From NCBI GenBank assembly GCA_027318915.1, contig DAHVOH010000108.1:1-8317 (forward strand): a DNA stretch of 8,317 bases. The letters run 5' to 3'. The notes under the pieces are model-generated. The model did no database searches. It was not told the DNA's origin and saw nothing but the letters and a program-made list of their open reading frames with translations. The translations under genes were made by a program, and so were the position numbers. Positions 1 through 6,277 of this stretch are shown here, piece by piece; within the stretch, counting starts at the first letter, position 1, and each line of letters begins with the position of its first letter. This stretch comes from Clostridiales bacterium. Lineage in GTDB: Bacteria > Bacillota_E > Sulfobacillia > Sulfobacillales > JAIMBI01.

Positions 1-389
1 ACAGGCCGAGGCAATCCAGTCCCTCCGGTGCACCCCGGTTGACCCACGGGTTGCCGAGCCACGTTCCGCTACGTCCCGACGGTCCCACGCGCCCCTTCCG
101 TGCCGCACCGGTTCGACAACACGCAGCCCCGCAACCCCACCGACGAGTGGGCCGGAGCCCCGTGGATCCGACGCTGGCATCCCGACACTTTCTCCACCGG
201 GACGGTTCTCGGCGGCGCGGGCCACCCCATTCCCCGAGCGGCCGCAGACCACCCTCCAACACCACAAACGCATCGATGCGGGCGTCCGCGTCCGCCATGG
301 AGAGGGCGATGGCCGTCCGACGCGTCTCGACCGCCGCCTCCCTACGACGCTCGCACCGGGGCAGCCCTCGACCTCTGCCGACCTCGGTA
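1..389. other. Left-edge region with no identifiable gene; several frames open to the edge
   Basis: This stretch lies downstream of the AarF/UbiB kinase gene. Two minus-strand frames run to the window edge without a stop. One has an ATG at 298 with no recognisable Shine-Dalgarno sequence. Around and just upstream of that ATG its codons are strongly G/C-ending and it reads in a protein-like way (RRTAIALSMADADARIDAF), but beyond about position 240 it becomes rich in Arg, Cys and Trp. The other frame has an ATG at 180. A plus-strand frame is also open from the edge to a TGA at 419-421, but it is Ser/Thr/Pro/Arg-rich and looks like a shadow. In DNA this GC-rich, open frames carry little weight. 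I recognise no family and see no terminator hairpin with a T-run. A partial or decayed gene running off the edge is possible. Confidence 0.4.
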
Positions 390-2060
390 TCAGAGTCGTC
401 CGCGCCGAATCGCCCCGATGACGACCCACAGCGCCAGGGCCACGGCGGCCAAGAAGGCGTACTCCCCTACGGGAATACCCGCCAAGTCCAGGAGCCTACC
501 CGGCTGCAGTACCAGCGCGCTGCCGACGATGACGGCGCCCAGCAGCCAGCTTAAGCCGAGCCGGTTGGCCAAGCGTTCCCAGTGGGCCATGATGCCGTCC
601 AGATTCTTGTGCTCCAGCAAGATGTGCAACTCGCCTCGCTGGATGCGGTCCAACAAGCGCTCCGTGCTCTCGGGCAGGTCCTCCAGCACCTGCTCCCAGC
701 GCTGGACGTCGTCCAGGAGGCGGTCGCGCCAATACTGCGGACCATACCGACTCCAAATCAGTTCCGGTGCCAAGCGCCGCCCGTACTCCACCAAAGATCC
801 GCGCGGATCCAGGCGCCGCACGAGACCATCCAAGGTGACGGCGGTCTTGGCCACCAGGGCGTATTCTCCCGGAATGCGGATTCGGTAGCGGGCGGCCAGG
901 CCGAACAAGTCCGTCAGGGCCTGTCCCAGGGAGAATGACGCCAGCGACGTCTCGTAGTAGCGGCGGCGCAGGCGCTCCACATCCCGCGTCAGGCGGTCGC
1001 GATCGACGGCCTGGTCGACGACGCCCATCCGCAGCAGTGCCGTCACGACCCGGTCGGCGCGCCGCTGCACCATCCCCAGCAGCAGGTCCACGGACCGGGC
1101 CCGCATAGGGGGCGACAGGTGTCCCACCATGCCCCAGTCCAGCATGATGAGGCGGCCGTCGGCAGCCGCATGAACATTGCCGGGGTGCGGGTCGGCATGA
1201 AAAAAGCCATCCACAAAAATCTGCCGGAACATCGTCTCCACCGCCAGGGCCGCCAAGCGGGCGGGGTCCAAGCCAGCCTCCCGGATGGACGCGCCCGTGA
1301 CGATTTTGATGCCCTCCAGCCGCTCCACCATCAGCACATCGGGCCGAGTCCACTGCCAATGGACCGCGGGGATCAGCACCTGGTCCGACGCTTGGCGGCG
1401 CGCCTGATCCGTATAGCGTCCTTCCATGGTGAAATCCATTTCATCTTCCATGGTGTGGACCAGTTCCTCCACCAAGAGCGTCAGGCCGTAGCGCCGCCCC
1501 CACTCCGTCCGACGCTCAGCCAATTCCGCCAGATTGGCCAGAATCTCAAAGTCTGTCCGTGCCTGGCGTACGATGCCCGGTCGGCGCACTTTCACCACCA
1601 CGGCGGACCCCCCGGGAAGACGCCCGGTGTGAACTTGGCCGATGGAGGCCGCCGCCAGCGGCGTGGGGTCCAGTTCCACCACCTGGGCGGGCTCCTCTCC
1701 CCAGGCACTGTGGAGGATCCGGTTCACGGTCGCAAACCCGAACGGGGGCACGGCATCCTGAAGAGACTCCAAAGCCGCCACCAGTTCGGCGGGCAGGATG
1801 TCGGTCCGGGTGGAAGCCAGCTGACCCAGTTTCACAAACGTGGGACCCAGCTCGGTGAGCACTTCGGTCACCCGTTCCGCCCAGTTGGCATCGACATTCC
1901 GGCCCGCGGCCCCGCGGCCGTGGGCCAAGCGCCCGGCTGCTCCCACCAGAGGGCCGAGCCCCAGCGTGTCCACCACATACAAGAAGCCGTGCCGGACCAA
2001 CACCTGCACAATGGTCTCGTAGCGGCGAAAATGGCGTCGCTGAACTCCGGCCCCCTTCAC
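390..2060 (-). CDS. AarF/ABC1/UbiB-family atypical protein kinase, membrane-anchored
   Basis: A 556-residue member of the ABC1/AarF/UbiB family of atypical kinase-like ATPases, which support isoprenoid-quinone or lipid metabolism at the membrane. Visible hallmarks, in order: the KxGQ motif (KLGQ, residues 77-80), followed by STRTDILP; the Ala-rich nucleotide loop AAASIGQVHTG (136-146); the ATP-site Lys in VVVKV (Lys157); the catalytic-loop signature HADPHPGN (288-295); and the metal-binding Asp308 in LDWGMVG, where the family more often has DFG. The C-terminus has two hydrophobic segments (about 503-518 and 532-550), the usual double membrane anchor. The start is a GTG whose GTGA overlaps the iadA stop, so translation is probably coupled; no good Shine-Dalgarno is visible. 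The N-terminus (RRYETIVQVLVRHGF) fits family starts. Bacillota generally use menaquinone, so a quinone role is inference; the substrate cannot be read from the sequence. Confidence 0.95.
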   Translation of the reverse strand: MKGAGVQRRHFRRYETIVQVLVRHGFLYVVDTLGLGPLVGAAGRLAHGRGAAGRNVDANWAERVTEVLTELGPTFVKLGQLASTRTDILPAELVAALESLQDAVPPFGFATVNRILHSAWGEEPAQVVELDPTPLAAASIGQVHTGRLPGGSAVVVKVRRPGIVRQARTDFEILANLAELAERRTEWGRRYGLTLLVEELVHTMEDEMDFTMEGRYTDQARRQASDQVLIPAVHWQWTRPDVLMVERLEGIKIVTGASIREAGLDPARLAALAVETMFRQIFVDGFFHADPHPGNVHAAADGRLIMLDWGMVGHLSPPMRARSVDLLLGMVQRRADRVVTALLRMGVVDQAVDRDRLTRDVERLRRRYYETSLASFSLGQALTDLFGLAARYRIRIPGEYALVAKTAVTLDGLVRRLDPRGSLVEYGRRLAPELIWSRYGPQYWRDRLLDDVQRWEQVLEDLPESTERLLDRIQRGELHILLEHKNLDGIMAHWERLANRLGLSWLLGAVIVGSALVLQPGRLLDLAGIPVGEYAFLAAVALALWVVIGAIRRGRL

Positions 2061-3235
2061 TGGCGCGGCTCAAACCGGCCCCATGCCACCGGCCGGCCTT
2101 CTTCCACCAGCACCCGTCCCCGAGCCACGACCATGAGAATCTCTCCCTCGGCGCCCACCACCAGGAGGTCACCGGCGCCGCCCACCCGGATCCGCCCCTG
2201 AGCGGGCAGATGAAGACGGTCGGCCGGTGAGGAGGTGGCCGGGCGGACGGCTTGCTCCAGCGACAGCCCCTGAGCCACCAACCGGCGCACCTCCTCCCAC
2301 AAGGTTGCCGGACTGCCGATTCCGACTTGCTGCAGTCTCCCCGATGCGTCAAAGATGGGGGCCGAGCCTTGGGCGTCGGAACTGAACGTGATGTGCTCCC
2401 AGGGCACGCCCGCCGCTTGCAGATCGAGAGCCGCCCGATGCGCCGCGACGGCCCGGGGGTCGTCCGGTTCGGGCCGAATTTCGGTGGTCAGATCCACATA
2501 GCCGCCGCGTCGGCCCCACTCCGCGGCCTGCTCCAGCAAGCCCGGGTTCCGATTGAGATGGGTGGGCAGCAGGGTGGCGATGGGCACATCCCCCACAGCC
2601 AACAGGCGGACCAACGGCTCCAACCCGCTCGGGCCCTCGCCGATGTGACAGTGCAGAATGCCGGCTTTGCCGCCCAAGAGTCCTCCCACCCGGGCCTCGC
2701 TGGCCAACCGGGCCAGCTCCCGCGGGCTTGAATGGCTGCCGCGCTGGTCGCTCACCGCAATCTCGCCCACACCCAACACGCGATCAATCAGCACCAGGTC
2801 GTCGCGTGGACTGTTGGTAATGGTGCGGGTGGGAACCTCATACGCGCCGGTGTAGATCCAGGCGGTCAACCCTTCCGTCTCCAACGCGCGGGCCTTGGCC
2901 AGCAACTCCTGAACGCTCCGGGTGGTCCCGTCGGTGCCCAGCACGCCGACCACGGTCGTGATGCCCGCGCGCGTCAGCTGGCTGAACCGGATTTCGGGCG
3001 TGCGGTTGATGGGACCACCCTCCCCGCCGCCGCCGGCAATATGCACGTGCAGGTCTATCAAGCCCGGGAGGATGTCGCGCCCCTCGGCATCCCATTCCCG
3101 CTGCGGATCGGCCCAGACCGGCAGGGCCAAGCCGGACCCGATGGCGGCCACGGACTCCCCCACCATCAGGATGTCCTGCAAGCCTTGCGGCTCGGGTGCC
3201 CACAAGCGACCGTGGCGAATCAAAAGCGCCTGCAT
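2057..3235 (-). CDS. iadA: Isoaspartyl dipeptidase (beta-aspartyl-peptidase), amidohydrolase superfamily
   Basis: A 392-residue cytosolic metallopeptidase predicted to cleave beta-Asp-X dipeptides arising from spontaneous isoaspartate damage. Features that match E. coli IadA: DLHVH with metal ligands His63 and His65; the GGGGEGGP loop with Glu72; Tyr132 in TGAYEVP; Arg165 in SDQRG; His197 in HCHIGEG; His226 and Arg229 in PTHLNRN; and Asp287 in SSDAQGS, the catalytic-base position. Glu158 occupies the place of the carboxylated bridging Lys162 of the E. coli enzyme: it lies seven residues before Arg165, as Lys162 does before Arg169. N- and C-terminal strands form the usual small beta domain around the barrel, and the length is normal. 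The gene starts 21 bases after the disordered-protein gene with only a weak Shine-Dalgarno, and overlaps the kinase gene by four bases, suggesting one transcript. The family call is firm; activity with Glu158 is inferred. Confidence 0.94.
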   Translation of the reverse strand: MQALLIRHGRLWAPEPQGLQDILMVGESVAAIGSGLALPVWADPQREWDAEGRDILPGLIDLHVHIAGGGGEGGPINRTPEIRFSQLTRAGITTVVGVLGTDGTTRSVQELLAKARALETEGLTAWIYTGAYEVPTRTITNSPRDDLVLIDRVLGVGEIAVSDQRGSHSSPRELARLASEARVGGLLGGKAGILHCHIGEGPSGLEPLVRLLAVGDVPIATLLPTHLNRNPGLLEQAAEWGRRGGYVDLTTEIRPEPDDPRAVAAHRAALDLQAAGVPWEHITFSSDAQGSAPIFDASGRLQQVGIGSPATLWEEVRRLVAQGLSLEQAVRPATSSPADRLHLPAQGRIRVGGAGDLLVVGAEGEILMVVARGRVLVEEGRPVAWGRFEPRQ

Positions 3236-3256
3236 GTCGCCGCGTCCACCGCCCGC

Positions 3257-3925
3257 TCACGAAGACGAGGGGGACGATCCGTAGCCGAGCACGCGCTCAA
3301 TCTTGCGCGCCACTTCTTCGCTTTGATTGATGACTTGGCGCAGCTGTTTGAGATTGGCCTCAAGCTCTTGAGACAATTCCCACTGGGCCTGGGTCAACAC
3401 GTCTGCGACGGTTTCCGCGGAGGGCGAGGAGTCTGAGTGGACGGCCGACGAGCCAGTCCCGGCCGACAGCTGACCGCCCGAACTCCCGCGAGACCGCCCC
3501 GCGCTCTGCGGCTGACTCTGGGCACCGGACGAGCCCTGCGCCCGGTGCCCGCTCCTCCGGCTCGGCCCTTGCTCGCGGGCGGCTTGCGGCGATGCCGTAT
3601 CGTCGCCGTCACCGGACGCCTCTGTCCCTCCCGTATCCGGAGACCTTGGGCCGCCGTTCGGACTCTGCCCCCGCTGGACCTTGAGGCCCAGATTCTGAAG
3701 CTCTTCCCTGACGGCCCGGGCCAGTTGCTGCTGGCTTAAATCGGAAAGGCCCGCACCACCTCCGCTCCCCCCTGCCTGCGCACTGCCCGTCTCCTGCGAC
3801 GAGGCGGAGGACGACGGATGGCGTCCTGACTGCACCAGCGCCCTGACGATGCGGCGAACCTCCGCTGTCCGGCTCTTCCCCTGCGAATTCTTCTCCGACG
3901 ATCCCGACTGCGATTGCGCGGCCAT
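3257..3925 (-). CDS. Hypothetical Ser/Gly/Gln-rich, mostly disordered protein with three short helical segments
   Basis: I do not recognise this 222-residue protein. It has no signal peptide and no membrane segment. Low-complexity Ser/Gly/Gln/Pro linkers separate three helix-like blocks: a basic helix at about 18-34 (RTAEVRRIVRALVQSGR), an amphipathic helix at about 60-84 (DLSQQQLARAVREELQNLG) that ends in KVQRG, and a long charged C-terminal helix at about 168-214 with a coiled-coil look (ELSQELEANLKQLRQVINQ). The tail is again Gly/Ser. Despite the composition the gene looks real: the ATG is preceded by a perfect AAGGAGG six bases upstream, and the helical blocks are well formed in this frame. 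It lies 92 bases after sepM and 21 before iadA on the same strand, so it probably leads a unit with iadA and the kinase. A scaffold, adaptor or spore-associated role is conceivable, but nothing shows it. Confidence 0.8.
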   Translation of the reverse strand: MAAQSQSGSSEKNSQGKSRTAEVRRIVRALVQSGRHPSSSASSQETGSAQAGGSGGGAGLSDLSQQQLARAVREELQNLGLKVQRGQSPNGGPRSPDTGGTEASGDGDDTASPQAAREQGPSRRSGHRAQGSSGAQSQPQSAGRSRGSSGGQLSAGTGSSAVHSDSSPSAETVADVLTQAQWELSQELEANLKQLRQVINQSEEVARKIERVLGYGSSPSSS

Positions 3926-3931
3926 GTGCGT

Positions 3932-3938
3932 CCTCCTT
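3932..3938 (-). promoter_or_regulatory. Strong Shine-Dalgarno for the disordered-protein gene
   Basis: On the minus strand the sequence is AAGGAGG followed by six bases and then the ATG at 3925. This is the best ribosome-binding site in the window. It fixes the start and argues that this low-complexity frame is translated. Confidence 0.85.
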
Positions 3939-4017
3939 GCCCGTGGCCGCGGCTTGACCGCAGCCCATCGCCACTAGTCTGGCAAATTCTGTGGGCCGCT
4001 ATGAGGACGGCCGACGA

Positions 4018-5031
4018 TTAGGAGGAGGAGGCCAAATCGTGTACGGCCTGGGCGAGCGTCGTGACGGGATAGATCTTAAGATGGTAGCCCCGCGACCGCG
4101 CCATCGCCACGGCGGCGGCGAAATTCTGCGCGGGGCAGAGGAACACCCGGGCGCCGGCCCTGTAGACGGTGATGACTTTCTGCGCCACACCCCCAATCTG
4201 CAGGACGTGACCGTTCGGGGTGATTTCTCCCGTGCCGGCCACCACGCGGCCCGCGGCCAAATTGTGGCCGGTGAGCTGCTCATAAATCTCCAGCGCAAAC
4301 ATCATCCCGGCGCTGGGGCCCCCGATGTCTCCCGCGTTGATGGTCACCGGGCGGGGGATGACAAACCGCACGCCCTGCGTGACGACCACACCGATGCCGG
4401 GAACCGGATCATCCGGCACGCGCTGCAGCGGCAGACGGACATGGTGCAGCACGCCGTCCCGCACGAAGCCGAAGGTGACCCGTTCGCCCTCATGGAACCG
4501 CCCCAGGACCTGGCGAAAATTGCTCATCGACAAACTCACGCCATTGACGGAGACGAGGCGGTCGCCGACCTGAAGATGGCCCACGGCCGATCCGTGCCGT
4601 AGAATCCCGGCGATGAGCAGACCCGGTTCATCAATCACTTTGGCCGGCACGCCGGCCATTCGCTCTCCGGCCACCATGGCGTCCTGCTGACTCTGGTCCA
4701 TGAGCGCGTAATTAAATTGAACATATTGGTTCAGACTCATACCGGGCGGCAGCACGTCCTGAGACGGATAGAGGCGGTACGCGTTGTCCACGTGCGCCAG
4801 GGCCCACAGCAAAACATTGGCCGGGCTGACGTCAATCGCCACCATCAACAGGCGACCGGGAGCCGGCGCCTTGGCGCCCCGCACGTGCACCATTTGCGAG
4901 AGGTTTCCGGTTATGCCGGGCGCAAAGACGATGTCGGCGGTCGGAATCACCCAAGAAATCCCCAGAAGAACGGCCAATCCGGCGATGGTCCACAGTCCCC
5001 ATCGCCACCAGCGGCCTGTTTGGTTTGCCAT
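4018..5031 (-). CDS. ylbL: PDZ/Lon-type membrane-anchored serine protease, YlbL/SepM/DdcP family
   Basis: A 337-residue protease with one N-terminal membrane segment (about 12-32, after a Trp/Arg-rich cytoplasmic stub), so the catalytic part lies outside the membrane. A family-typical linker follows (VLPPGMSLNQYVQFNYALM), then a PDZ domain (about 133-201; LQVGDRLVSVNG), then a Lon-type Ser-Lys protease domain with Ser240 in GGPSAGMM and Lys285 in GGVAQKV. Known relatives are B. subtilis YlbL/DdcP, which removes the division inhibitor YneA after DNA damage, and streptococcal SepM, which trims competence pheromone. The substrate here is unknown. The start at 5031 is chosen over an in-frame upstream one (5073) because GGAGGAGG precedes it and the membrane segment then sits at the usual place. 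Its Bacillus neighbours coaD and YlbJ are nearby, but ylbM, DUF177 and rpmF do not follow. Confidence 0.94.
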   Translation of the reverse strand: MANQTGRWWRWGLWTIAGLAVLLGISWVIPTADIVFAPGITGNLSQMVHVRGAKAPAPGRLLMVAIDVSPANVLLWALAHVDNAYRLYPSQDVLPPGMSLNQYVQFNYALMDQSQQDAMVAGERMAGVPAKVIDEPGLLIAGILRHGSAVGHLQVGDRLVSVNGVSLSMSNFRQVLGRFHEGERVTFGFVRDGVLHHVRLPLQRVPDDPVPGIGVVVTQGVRFVIPRPVTINAGDIGGPSAGMMFALEIYEQLTGHNLAAGRVVAGTGEITPNGHVLQIGGVAQKVITVYRAGARVFLCPAQNFAAAVAMARSRGYHLKIYPVTTLAQAVHDLASSS

Positions 5032-5107
5032 TGATCCTCCTCCGACCGGCTCTTGCGCTCCGGCTCTGCGCATAGATTACCCCAAACAACCGGGGAGAGA
5101 ATAGGGC
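5032..5107. other. Divergent intergenic region between sepM and the YlbJ-like gene
   Basis: These 76 bases separate two divergent start codons, so promoters for both genes could lie here. On the plus strand TAGATT at 5082-5087 is a weak -10 candidate with no good -35 at normal spacing. On the minus strand TAATCT is an equally weak candidate. In spore formers ylbJ is controlled by the mother-cell factor sigma-E, but I could not identify a convincing sigma-E or sigma-A promoter by eye. Confidence 0.35.
5036..5043 (-). promoter_or_regulatory. Shine-Dalgarno that sets the ylbL/sepM start
   Basis: On the minus strand GGAGGAGG lies four bases before the ATG at 5031, with the GGAGG core seven bases away. 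This favours 5031 over the longer open-frame start at 5073. Confidence 0.8.
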
Positions 5108-5824
5108 GTGCCAGTCGGCGGCGAGTGGCCCCATCCATTCGTGCGGTCCCTCGCCCAGGGACTGGACCTGTGGTGGGAGCGGTGGGTCCCCGTGGTCTTT
5201 CCCGGTTACTTGGCGGCGCGGGTCGCCACGGCACGGTGGCCGTGGCCGGCGGCTGCCGCCGTCACCAGCGCGCTCAGTTTCTCGGCCGCCGGCGTCCTCT
5301 CGGGTCTCGACGCCTATCGGCGCCGTGAAGTGACCGCGGCGGAGGCCGAGCGATGCTGGATCTGGGCCAACGGCAACAACCCCTGGCTCACGGCGGTGAA
5401 CCCGCACGTATGGATCAGCGCCGGGCTGGCCACCGCGCTCGTGGGCCTGGCGAGCCATGCCCGTCTGGCCCGGACGGCGCAGTCCGTCCCCCGCCTTCAC
5501 CCGGCCGCCACCGAGTGGGGCGCGTGGACAGCCGAGGCCATGAACTGGGCCGCTGTTCTCGGCGTGGTCTCCCTGATCACCGCGATCGGCGGTCTTGTGG
5601 GCCCGCCGACCCGCCTGTGGCTGGGCGTGCTCGATCCGCTCTCCAGCCCGCCGTCCGATCCGGTCTGGGGCGCGGCCGCCCTCAGCCTGAACGGAGCGCT
5701 CCTCCTGGTTCCCGAACTGGTGCTGGCCCGCCGGCTCGGACTTCCGGCGGGCCGCCTGCTGCTGTGGCGCCTCCTGCAGGCGGCGCTGGCCGCCATCCTG
5801 GCTGCGGCCAGTCTAGCGCTTTAG
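5108..5824 (+). CDS. Compact YlbJ-like sporulation integral membrane protein (nucleoside-recognition/Gate type)
   Basis: A 238-residue polytopic membrane protein. I read it as a shortened, divergent YlbJ. The N-terminal part (GLDLWWERWVPVVFPGYL, 18-34) resembles the GL..WW..VFPSLLPF block of YlbJ. Residues 55-95 (ALSFSAAGVLSGLDAYRRR, then EAERCWIWANGNNPWL) resemble the YlbJ segment with a Gly/Pro turn, a charged helix, AER and an N-N/S-S/N-P motif. The C-terminal half has hydrophobic stretches at about 146-165, 188-206 and 217-237, ending RLLQAALAAIL like the YlbJ C-terminus. Full YlbJ is about 400 residues, so the loops and central part are missing here. The GTG start follows GGGGAGAG. This is the only confident plus-strand gene; its 3' end overlaps the SepIVA-like gene tail to tail by 12 bases. 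In Bacillus, YlbJ is needed for normal spore coat or heat resistance. The family call rests on motif resemblance and neighbours (coaD, ylbL). Confidence 0.72.
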   Translation: MPVGGEWPHPFVRSLAQGLDLWWERWVPVVFPGYLAARVATARWPWPAAAAVTSALSFSAAGVLSGLDAYRRREVTAAEAERCWIWANGNNPWLTAVNPHVWISAGLATALVGLASHARLARTAQSVPRLHPAATEWGAWTAEAMNWAAVLGVVSLITAIGGLVGPPTRLWLGVLDPLSSPPSDPVWGAAALSLNGALLLVPELVLARRLGLPAGRLLLWRLLQAALAAILAAASLAL

Positions 5825-6277
5825 CTCCGCGCGGTCCGACTCCAGCTTCTGACGCAGGTCGTCCAACTGATGGATGAGTCGTCCCAGCACATCATCGGCA
5901 TACTGACGGGCGCCGCTGTGAATCTCGCGGGCGGCCTGCTGCGCCTGCTGGAGCACCGCTTCCGCCCGGGCCTGCGCCTCGCGCGTGACGGTATGCTCGT
6001 CGGTCAGCCGGTCAATCTGGGTCCTCGCGTCACCCACCGCCTTCTTGGCCTCCGCCTGGGCCTCCGTCAGCAGGCGTTCGCGCTCCTGGACGATCCAGCG
6101 CGCCTGCCGGATGTCCTCCGGCAAGATGCGACGCATATGCTGGAGCAGGGCCAGCAGGCCCTCCGCATCCACGACCGCCCGTCCGGTCAAAGGCACCCGC
6201 GGGCTCTCGCTCAGCAGATCCTCCGCCTGGTCAATCAGACTGACCAGTTCCGATTCCCACAGATCCGTCTTGGCCAT
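5813..6277 (-). CDS. SepIVA/DivIVA-like coiled-coil protein downstream of coaD (sometimes annotated as an ATPase subunit)
   Basis: A 154-residue soluble, charged protein. The N-terminal 60 residues (LIDQAEDLLSESPRVPLTG, then VVDAEGLLALLQHMRRILP and QARWIV) match the pattern of a family found beside coaD: an acidic helix, a V-P-L/M-T-G turn, a second helix ending LP, and an ARWI/A helix. Mycobacterial SepIVA, a division protein also encoded near coaD and rnc, has the same N-terminal pattern. Residues 60-154 are a continuous Ala/Glu/Gln/Arg coiled coil, which explains ATP-synthase subunit B-like names given to relatives. The start at 6277 has GGGAGG twelve bases upstream, a long but usable spacing. 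The gene begins inside the last 47 bases of coaD, implying co-transcription and probably coupling. The role in Bacillota is unproven; cell-envelope or division scaffolding is inference. Its 3' end overlaps the convergent YlbJ-like gene. Confidence 0.85.
   Translation of the reverse strand: MAKTDLWESELVSLIDQAEDLLSESPRVPLTGRAVVDAEGLLALLQHMRRILPEDIRQARWIVQERERLLTEAQAEAKKAVGDARTQIDRLTDEHTVTREAQARAEAVLQQAQQAAREIHSGARQYADDVLGRLIHQLDDLRQKLESDRAELKR

Noticed and set aside
1119..2201. Plus-strand open frame of 360 codons antisense to the kinase gene
   Set aside because: It mirrors the kinase frame, is His/Gln/Arg/Pro-rich without motifs, and arises because stops are rare in GC-rich DNA. The minus frame has clear family motifs.
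2732..3436. Plus-strand open frame of 234 codons antisense to iadA
   Set aside because: It lies opposite a gene with all IadA motifs, spans an intergenic boundary and has no recognisable domain.
3260..3925. Collagen-like or tandem-repeat protein in the Ser/Gly-rich gene
   Set aside because: I looked for a regular repeat unit and found none. The linkers are compositionally biased but not periodic.
3994..4012. Possible terminator hairpin after sepM (GGCCG stem, nine-base loop)
   Set aside because: The stem is only five pairs and no T-run follows on the minus strand, so it does not qualify as an intrinsic terminator.
5032..5073. Longer start for the sepM protein at 5073
   Set aside because: The 5031 ATG has GGAGGAGG directly upstream. 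The extra 14 residues would include that ribosome-binding site and do not match family N-termini.
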